Shown in pieces: positions 42,896 through 50,600 of a stretch of 64,000 bases of DNA (its first letter is position 1; each line of letters opens with the position of its first letter). The notes under the pieces are model-generated. The model did no database searches, was not told the origin of the DNA, and saw nothing but the letters and a program-made list of their open reading frames with translations. The stretch is from CAZHWR01 sp964536085 (GTDB taxonomy: Bacteria; Bacillota; Clostridia; Oscillospirales; Ruminococcaceae), in assembly GCA_964536085.1 (NCBI GenBank), contig CAZHWR010000001.1:62001-126000 (forward strand), written 5' to 3'. Made by a program: the position numbers and the translations under genes.

Positions 42896-43166
42896 TATAA
42901 AAAACGCTTTTGGTGTACCCTCCGTAAGGAAGGTGCACTAAGGTGGCTATTGTATAAAAATCGAATAATTGACTTCGTTGAACGGTGTAGCCGTATCGAC
43001 TATGCCATTTTTGTGCTTTTTTCAGGTGTGGAGTTATTTTTTACGCGCCTTTTTTAAAGTGCGTAAACCAACTATAACACTTTCAGCCCTGCGGATGCAA
43101 AGTATCAGTGGCTTTTTCGGTTTGATGGCTGCCGATAATTTTTAATCGGCAAACAGGAAGTTGGAG

Positions 43167-43541
43167 TTATCGCACTCCCGTCAAAATAAAATTTATTAGT
43201 TTTTCTACATCGTCAAAATCATCATAATCTCCGTTTATACCTTCACGATGATACATAATACCCTTTTTCTCATTTTCTTCTAAGCAATCCAATAATTTAT
43301 CTTCGCCATATCTTTTAATAAACAGCGTAAAGGAATATGGTTTGATTTTCTTTAATAACCCCTTTTTGCAATCGTCCTGACACATATAACAATGTGAAAT
43401 TCCTTTTTCAATAGAACATTTTTTATTCTCACACCAGTTATTACCGGGACATTCATTTGAACCGCAGCCATTACATTTCACATTTTCGGAGCACAGACAA
43501 CGGGCAAGACCGCATCGTGCAATTCCTAATTCTCTTTTCAT
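43167..43541 (-). CDS. Cys-rich DUF3795-like protein
   Basis: 124 residues from ATG 43539-43541 (GGAGG just upstream). The first half holds twelve Cys in a dense pattern (GIARCGLARCLCSENVKCNGCG, ECPGNNWCENKKCSIEKG, CYMCQDDCKKG), suggesting zinc or Fe-S binding. The rest (FIKRYGEDKLLDCLEENEKKGIMYHREGINGDYDDF) matches the end of DUF3795 proteins as I recall them. Function unknown. It lies alone; sequence around it is AT-rich, and 42900-43160 contains only short palindromes. Confidence 0.7.
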   Translation of the reverse strand: MKRELGIARCGLARCLCSENVKCNGCGSNECPGNNWCENKKCSIEKGISHCYMCQDDCKKGLLKKIKPYSFTLFIKRYGEDKLLDCLEENEKKGIMYHREGINGDYDDFDDVEKLINFILTGVR

Positions 43542-43676
43542 ATGTACCTCCGTAAATGTCAATATCGACAAACTGTTTTATCAGTCTAAGCGGGAAACAA
43601 CTTTCTCACGCCGACTCTCACTTGGGCGTAGTTTTTGTTAAAATCGGCTAACGGCGGAAAAAGATTTTCGCCGTAG

Positions 43677-44750
43677 CTAAATCAGCTCGCGGCTGTCGCA
43701 GTATTCGCAGGTGATAAGGTCGCCGCTTTGAGTGAAGTGACGTGGAAGATATTTTTCCGTTTTGGTAATGCAGCGCTCGTTTTTACATTCGTGTATCTTC
43801 GACGGCTGCGAGTGAAAAAGCCTTGTGGAGCCGTGCTCTTCGGACAAAACGTAGAGTATGAGCGCCATGCGGGCGTATACGCCGCAGTTTGCCTGGTCAA
43901 AGTATTTGGCGCGGGAATCGGAATCCACATCGGTGCTGATTTCGTCCACACGAGGCAGGGGGTGAAGTATGCAAAGCCCGCGCTTTGCGTTTATCAGCTT
44001 GTCCTGCGTTAATATGTAAAGGTCTTTAAGCCGCAGATATTCCTCCTCGGACGCAAACCGTTCCCGCTGAACGCGCGTCATATAAAGCACGTCGAGAGCG
44101 GGTATAGCGTCGGTAAGGGAGTTTTCAAGCCTGTATTCGCAGCCGTATGAATTGAGCAGGTCGATGATATACTGCGGGGCAGTAAGTTCCTTTGCCGAGA
44201 TTAAAACGAATTTTACATTTTTAAAGCAGCACAGCGCTTTTATAAACGAATGGACGGTGCGCCCGAATTTTAAATCTCCGCAGAAGCCGACGGTCAAGTT
44301 TTCGATGCTGCCCTTGTATTTTGCGAGAGTGACAAGATCGGTCAGCGTTTGCGTGGGGTGAAGATGTCCGCCGTCGCCCGCGTTGATAACAGGGCAGTCG
44401 GCGTTCAGCGCGCCTGCTTTGGCGGCTCCCTCAAGCGGGTGGCGCATTGCGATAATGTCAGCGTATTTGCTGACAACTTTGACGGTGTCTTTTAAGTTTT
44501 CGCCCTTTGCGACCGAAGAATTTTGCGGATTGTCAAACCCGATTATCTGTCCGCCGAGCCTGAGCATTGCCGTTTGAAACGACATCTGGGTTCTTGTGGA
44601 CGGCTCGTAAAACAATGTAGCAAGAATTTTGCCGTTCATAGCTCCATAGTATTCTTTGGGATTTTTTTCGATATCCAGCGCAAGTGAGATGATATTGTTC
44701 CATTCGTCTGGAGTGAAATCATTTAAATCGATAAGATGCTTGTATTCCAT
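43677..44750 (-). CDS. pyrB: Aspartate carbamoyltransferase with a fused PyrI-type zinc tail
   Basis: Condenses carbamoyl phosphate and aspartate, the second step of pyrimidine synthesis. 357 residues, about 50 more than a plain PyrB. Carbamoyl-phosphate loop FYEPSTRTQMSFQTAMLRLGG (about 48), DTVKVVSKYADIIAMRHP, HPTQTLTDL, GDLKFGRTVHSF, MTRVQRERF, LHPLPRVDEI. After residue 310 comes CKNERC...(22)...CEYC, the C-x4-C / C-x2-C zinc spacing of the PyrI regulatory chain's C-terminal domain, but without PyrI's nucleotide-binding domain. So the holoenzyme contact module is fused directly to the catalytic chain. No pyrI or other pyr gene nearby. Confidence 0.95.
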   Translation of the reverse strand: MEYKHLIDLNDFTPDEWNNIISLALDIEKNPKEYYGAMNGKILATLFYEPSTRTQMSFQTAMLRLGGQIIGFDNPQNSSVAKGENLKDTVKVVSKYADIIAMRHPLEGAAKAGALNADCPVINAGDGGHLHPTQTLTDLVTLAKYKGSIENLTVGFCGDLKFGRTVHSFIKALCCFKNVKFVLISAKELTAPQYIIDLLNSYGCEYRLENSLTDAIPALDVLYMTRVQRERFASEEEYLRLKDLYILTQDKLINAKRGLCILHPLPRVDEISTDVDSDSRAKYFDQANCGVYARMALILYVLSEEHGSTRLFHSQPSKIHECKNERCITKTEKYLPRHFTQSGDLITCEYCDSRELI

Positions 44751-44823
44751 TAGCTTTTTCGTCCAATCGTTATATATTTCTATAATATTCTATCATTTAA
44801 ATCTGAAATTTACAACACAAAAG

Positions 44824-44855
44824 CATCCGCCGCAAAAAGATGTTTGCGGCGGATG
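44824..44855 (-). terminator. Terminator behind the membrane protein gene
   Basis: CATCCGCCGCAAA and its exact complement flank AAGAT on the minus strand, ending in GCTTTT; located between the stop of the membrane protein gene and pyrB. Confidence 0.8.
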
Positions 44856-44859
44856 ATAA

Positions 44860-46527
44860 TCAGCTTGCTTTTTCGATTTGTGAAACAACGCAAACGCCGT
44901 CCTGTACGGATGAAATCACAGTGACTTGGTCGCCTGTTTTTAAGAACGGAAGGGTATTTGAAACTGTGATAGAAGCGGTGTAAACCGTATCGGAGCCTTT
45001 TAGCATTATATAATAGCAGGTGTTGCCGTCGACAACCGCGGAGGATATAGATTCGATTTTTCCTGTCACCGTACCCGCGCCCGAATCCGTACCGGAGGAA
45101 TTGTCTTTTATTTCAACATCCTCCTGCTTCAGCTTTGCAATGTAGTTTGCACGCGCGTCGTTCACAGTGTTGCCCGTTCCGACCACCTGATACTGTTCAA
45201 CGTCCACGAATGCGTACATTTTAACAAGTCCCGCGTCGTCCTTGAGCGACATAAAATACGTCGGACGGTCGGAAACATTTAACAGCAGCGGGAATGTCGA
45301 GGTGTATTTTAAGTTTTGCACCTGACCCTCGGCGGAGCTCATGGCGGAGTATTCCTCAGCGCCGGGAACAGAGTAAAATTTCGTTTCCTTGGTGCGCAGA
45401 TTGATTAAAACAAAGCCGACGTTCGATTCGTCGCTCAAAACAGAGGTCATGCCGGTGTAAAGATAAACGTCGTCTCCGATAGTGAGGTAATTGTAACCGT
45501 CGGTGGGGCTCAAAACGCCCTTTTGACCGAATATTGAATTGAAAAAGCCTGACTGATATTTTCCGTAATAGCCCAGCTGTTCAACAACTAAGTCCGAAAC
45601 GAACACCTGGTCTACCCACGAGGGAATGTCTTCAAGGTCGTAGTACTGCGCTTCACCCGTTTGTGCGTTAAGGAGTACCGCCCCGCTTATATCGCGGCCG
45701 TCCCATATACCCACCTTGTAGCTTATTGTCGGCGCGACCCAATAGGGCGTTCCGGATTCGTCGATTTCAAACGAGATGTCGTCGAAAATCTTTGTGGGGT
45801 ATAAAAAGCGCAGATGGCGGTTGAGATTGCGCAGAAAATATTCGTTCGGCGAGTATTTTATGCCGTTTTCAAGCCGTACAAGCGAGGTTTCCTGCGTCAC
45901 CATATTTACGGTTATATAAGCGGGAATACCCTCGCTTTGATTGTAAAACCATTTTATCGGGTCGCCGTAGGTAAGCGGAGTTACTCTGTACGGGCTTCCG
46001 TGGTAATTTATTTGGGTGTATTGCTCCACAATTTCAAACTGGGATACAAGGTCGGACATTTCGCCGAGCTTGCGTTTTCCCAAACGCGAGGCGGTGTCTT
46101 TATCGACAATCGGAATCTGAGACATGGAGATTTCCTCGACATCCTTTGAAAAATCGCCGTCCGACACGGAAATCAGCTTGTTATATCGCGAAGCGTTGAA
46201 TATCTTTGCGCCTATGACCGAGCCTATAAGCATAACCAGTATGCTTATACCTATTATAACAATCGCCGCTTTTATAACGCCGTTTGATTTGATATCGTTT
46301 TTTGAAAAAGCGCGGCTTCCATTGTTGTTCACGGTGTTTTTTATAAATCCGATCAGCGAGCCGAACGCGTTTATCACAAAGCAGACAATCACCGATAGGA
46401 TTAAAAAACTCCAGAAATCAGGAGACCGCAGGTTGATAGGCGGAAGTGCAAACCAAAAATAAACGAATAAAAACAGCGCGCACGCCAAAATGCGGAGTGA
46501 AACGGAAAGAGCCTTGACTTTTTTCAT
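44860..46527 (-). CDS. Conserved-looking membrane protein with large extracellular domain, unknown function
   Basis: 555 residues, not recognised. Two N-terminal helices (about 10-30 and 38-62) and a third (88-112, AAIVIIGISILVMLIGSVIGAKIF) precede a 440-residue outer part. It contains paired segments (EQYTQINYHGSPYRVTPLTYGDPIKWFYNQSEGIPAYITVNM and TPYWVAPTISYKVGIWDGRDISGAVLLNAQTGEAQYYDLEDIPSWVDQVF) that look like repeated PepSY-like folds, and an OB-like end (GKIESISSAVVDGNTCYYIML...VTVISS). The three-helix anchor plus sensing-like exterior suggests an envelope role. No operon partner; own start with a GGGGGTATT site. Confidence 0.7.
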   Translation of the reverse strand: MKKVKALSVSLRILACALFLFVYFWFALPPINLRSPDFWSFLILSVIVCFVINAFGSLIGFIKNTVNNNGSRAFSKNDIKSNGVIKAAIVIIGISILVMLIGSVIGAKIFNASRYNKLISVSDGDFSKDVEEISMSQIPIVDKDTASRLGKRKLGEMSDLVSQFEIVEQYTQINYHGSPYRVTPLTYGDPIKWFYNQSEGIPAYITVNMVTQETSLVRLENGIKYSPNEYFLRNLNRHLRFLYPTKIFDDISFEIDESGTPYWVAPTISYKVGIWDGRDISGAVLLNAQTGEAQYYDLEDIPSWVDQVFVSDLVVEQLGYYGKYQSGFFNSIFGQKGVLSPTDGYNYLTIGDDVYLYTGMTSVLSDESNVGFVLINLRTKETKFYSVPGAEEYSAMSSAEGQVQNLKYTSTFPLLLNVSDRPTYFMSLKDDAGLVKMYAFVDVEQYQVVGTGNTVNDARANYIAKLKQEDVEIKDNSSGTDSGAGTVTGKIESISSAVVDGNTCYYIMLKGSDTVYTASITVSNTLPFLKTGDQVTVISSVQDGVCVVSQIEKAS

Positions 46528-46640
46528 AATAATACCCCCGTGTATATATTGGGATTTAACGTTTGTTATTGATTAGTGTATCACATTAAAATGCATCTGT
46601 AAACGAATAACGGTCATATATCGGTATTTTTGCCGGAGTT

Positions 46641-47498
46641 TTAGTATTTAAGCGGGTTGAACTGAATTTTTTTGCGGTATTCTCCGGGCGGGATGGCGTA
46701 ACGCTTTTTAAAAATCCGGCTGAAATACTGGCAGTCGGGATATCCTGACTGCCGCCCGACATCGCTCACGCTCAGTTTGGTTTCGCGCAAAAGCTCGCAG
46801 GCGCGGGTAAGGCGGGTGAGAGTTATATAATCCTGCGGGGACATTCCGGCTGTGCGCTTAAAAACCGCGCGGAAATGTCCGGGGCTTAAATGGGCTTGGT
46901 TTGCAAGCTGTTCAACGGATATATCCTGCGACACATGGCTGTGAATGTGCGACAGCGCTTTTCCAACACAGTCAAGGCTTTTTTGCGACGATTGCTCGTT
47001 GTTTGATATTCTTGATGAAAGCTTTAAAAGCAACGATTCAAGACGATTTGCCGATTTTAAAGGGAATAGCGAGTCTTTGTTCAAAAACGTTTCGAATATT
47101 TTTCTGAATTTTTCGCAAACGCCCTCGCTTGCGCCAACAGAAAGTATTTTATCAGTCTGAATTTTGCAGGACGACAGGAAATCTCCCGCGGCGTAGCCGG
47201 AAAAGTGAATCCAGTAATATTCCATATCAATTCCGAGCGGTTTTGTGTAGTGAAACTCGCTTTCCGGAGCAAAAACGATCATGTCGCCCGGAGCAAGCCT
47301 GCGCCCTACGCTGGGCTTAATAACGTTTACTACGCCGCTCACAAGATATATAAGATAATAGTCGCGGCGCACCGATTGTGCGCGGACTTCTTCTGTGTAC
47401 AGCGTGTGACCAGTGCAGTTTACGGTGAGATAATTTGTTGAATCAAGAAAGTTATTGTCGGCATCGGTTATATCTGTGTAAAACGATGTGTTTTTCAT
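46641..47498 (-). CDS. AraC-family regulator, divergent from the beta-galactosidase gene
   Basis: 285 residues. N-terminal cupin domain (1-150; YYLIYLVSGVVNVIKPSVGRRLAPGDMIVFAPESEFHYTKP) and two HTH motifs (185-280; EQLANQAHLSPGHFRAVFKRTAGMSPQDYITLTRLTRACELL, GYPDCQYFSRIFKKRYAIPPGEYRK). It shares the 173-base divergent region with the galactosidase and is its likely sugar-responsive regulator. Only distantly similar to the AraC protein beside the sulfatase, so the loci probably respond to different signals. Confidence 0.9.
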   Translation of the reverse strand: MKNTSFYTDITDADNNFLDSTNYLTVNCTGHTLYTEEVRAQSVRRDYYLIYLVSGVVNVIKPSVGRRLAPGDMIVFAPESEFHYTKPLGIDMEYYWIHFSGYAAGDFLSSCKIQTDKILSVGASEGVCEKFRKIFETFLNKDSLFPLKSANRLESLLLKLSSRISNNEQSSQKSLDCVGKALSHIHSHVSQDISVEQLANQAHLSPGHFRAVFKRTAGMSPQDYITLTRLTRACELLRETKLSVSDVGRQSGYPDCQYFSRIFKKRYAIPPGEYRKKIQFNPLKY

Positions 47499-47680
47499 TT
47501 TGAGCTCCGTTCCTTGCTTTAAAAATCTGCGATTTATCCAATTATCCGTTCGTTTTGTGTAGTGAAATCCGTCTGAGTATATTATATAATTTATACGAAA
47601 AAAATCAAATCGAAATTAAATTAATGTTTAAATTCGTTTTGAGAAGCACGGTGTGATTTCATGTCAGGAGGATGATTGCT

Positions 47681-50600
47681 TTGAAAAAATGCATAAAAAA
47701 GGCAGCGGCGGCTTTTATGGCGGCTTCAATGCTTGCTGCGGGAATACCGTTCACTGCCTTGGCGGAGGTTGATTTCAGTATGGAAGAATGGAATGTGTCT
47801 GAAAGCGGATTTGCCCAAAAAGAGAACTTTCGGCTGGGCAGGGAGGACGCTCGCTCGTCGTTTTTCTCGTTTACCGACAAATCGGCGGCGCTCGGCTCGC
47901 AAAAGGTCGGAGAAGACCGCGATTTGACTAATGCGAGCTATCAGTCGCTTGATACAAGCGCGGGTCAGGAATGGAAGTTTTACTATGTTTCAAAGCCTGC
48001 CGACAGAGCAAACAGGCCCGACAACGACCATATAACCGAGCCGGGTTATGACGACAGCTCGTGGGATACCATCACTGTTCCCAAAAGCTGGGAGGCGAGC
48101 TACAATGAGGACGGAACGTTTAAATACAACGCGCCGCAGTATACGAACGTAACATACCCGTGGACGTCGCAGGATCCGAATCCTCAAAAGCCGAACGCAC
48201 CCACGCAGTTTAATCCCGTTGGATTTTATCGAACAAAGCTTTCGGTTGACGATTCGTTCAATGACAAAAACGTGTTTATAACCTTCGAAGGAGTAGAATC
48301 GGCGTTTTACGTATGGGTGAACGGTCATAAGGTTGGATTTTCCGAGGACAGCTTTACGAGCAAGGAGTTCAAAATCGACGAATATTTGAATTATGACGGA
48401 AACGACACGCTGGCGGTCGAGGTGTTCAAATGGTCGAGCGGAAGCTGGCTGGAGGATCAGGACATGATTCGCCTTGCGGGAATTTTCCGTAGCGTTTATC
48501 TGACCGCTAAGTCGGACGTTGAGCTTCGGGATTTTACAATCGTACCCAAAAAGCTGACAAACGGTACCGACCCGCAGACCGATTACAATGATTTCGGCTT
48601 GGATATATACACTTCGATTCGCAATTTGGGCGAATCGGAGTCCGGCAGCTACAGCGTGTCCGCCGAGCTTTATACGGCAGACGGTGAAAAGGTTTCCGAC
48701 GAAATGCTCGAAGACGCAAATCTTACTAAGACATTTACGCTCGGCGAATTAACCGACAGGGATTCGTTCGGACGGAGCATGAAGTCGTTTAAGCTTTCAG
48801 CTGTGGTAAAAAACCCGAAAAAATGGTCGGCTGAGCATCCGAACCTATATAAGGCGCTGATAACAGTATATGACGGCTCGGGCAATATAATTGAAACCAC
48901 GGCGTATCGTTTCGGCTTCAGAATAGTGGAAATCAACAATAAAAACACATCTGACGCTCAGGTGCTTATAAATGGACAGCCGCTCTTGATAAAGGGCGTG
49001 AATCTTCACGAAACCTATGCCGAAACAGGCAGGTATGTGCCGTCTGACACGATTCGAAAAGACGTTGAAATGATGAAGCAGAACAACTTCAACGCCATTC
49101 GTATGTCGCACTACAGCCATGATTTCAGATATTACGATACGGCGGATGAGCTTGGGATGTATGTGATGGACGAGACCAATCTCGAAACCCACGGCGATCG
49201 TTCTATACCGGGAAGCAACCCGAATTATCTTCCCGCGTGCCTCGACAGGGTTTCGAGCATGTTTTACCGTTCAAAGAATTTTCCGTGCGTTATAATGCTC
49301 TCGCTCGGCAACGAAGCGGGCTCGGGCGAAAATTTCAGGCATATGGCGGATTGGCTCAAGGGCAGCTACAGCGGCTCGGACGATTTTTACGTTGACAGCG
49401 CGCTCAAGGGGGACTTGCAGTGCCGTCCGATTCACTACGAGGGCGACAACGACAAGGCGGATGTAAAATCCAATATGTATCCGGCGATAGATTCAATTAA
49501 GAGCAACGCTAATGAAAACAAGCCGTACATAGTGTGTGAATACAGTCACGCTATGGGCAATTCAAACGGCGATTATCAGGGCTACTGGGACGCGTTTGAA
49601 TCAAAGGCGAACATTCAAGGCGGCTTTATCTGGGACTGGGTGGATCAGTCGATAAAGACCTATGTAAAATCGGGCTATGCTCCCTCGCAGATTGACGGTG
49701 AAAATGCTGTTTCTCCGATTCTTTCACTCGACGAAAACAAGATTTCAACAACGCTAAGCGCAGGAAAATCAGCGCTTTTGCAGACGGGAGCCAGCGGCGA
49801 AAGCGGAGATTTTGCATTGACGGGCGCGGCATACACGCATCCGACTCCCGACGCGCTGAACATCAACGGTTCAATGACGCTTGAAGCGTGGGTTTATCCT
49901 GCCGACAACAGTACCGACCCGCACGTTATAGCCGCAAAGGGCGATTCGCAGTATCAGCTGAAAACGGTCAACGGCACGGTTCAGTTTAACACCGTGTGCG
50001 GCGGCTGGAATGTTGTAGAGGCAAAATACGATTCTTCCGATTGGGCGGGAAAATGGCATCACGTTGCGGCGGTTTATGATGCCGATACTCAAAACGCTTG
50101 GATTTATATCGACGATATGTCCGCCCCGAAGGCGACGCAGAAGTTTGCAAAGGCAAATTCCGACGGCACGTTTGACAAAAGCCAGTATGATTTTGCCGTC
50201 GGGCGCGACGTTCAGTATTCCGGTTCGCGTGATTGGCTTGGTCTTATAGACAACGTCCGCGTTTATTCCAAAGCGCTCACATCAGCAGAGCTTTCGAATG
50301 AAAACCGCGCCGCTTCCGACGACGGTGTTGAGTTCTGGCAGGATTTCAACACTACTGTATCAAATTCAGGTATGGCAGAGGGCTCAATTTTAAGCGGGGG
50401 CTACTATGCCTACGGCGGCGACTGGGGCGACGACCCGAACGACAGCAACTTCTGCCAAAACGGTATTATCGGTCCTGACCGAGTGCCGCACGGTTCGATG
50501 CTGGAATTAAAACGCGTGCACCAGGATTATGTTTTCATGCTCGAGGATTTCAGCGCTTCATCTGCAAAGATCGGCATACATAGCCGCGCGTTGTTTACGA

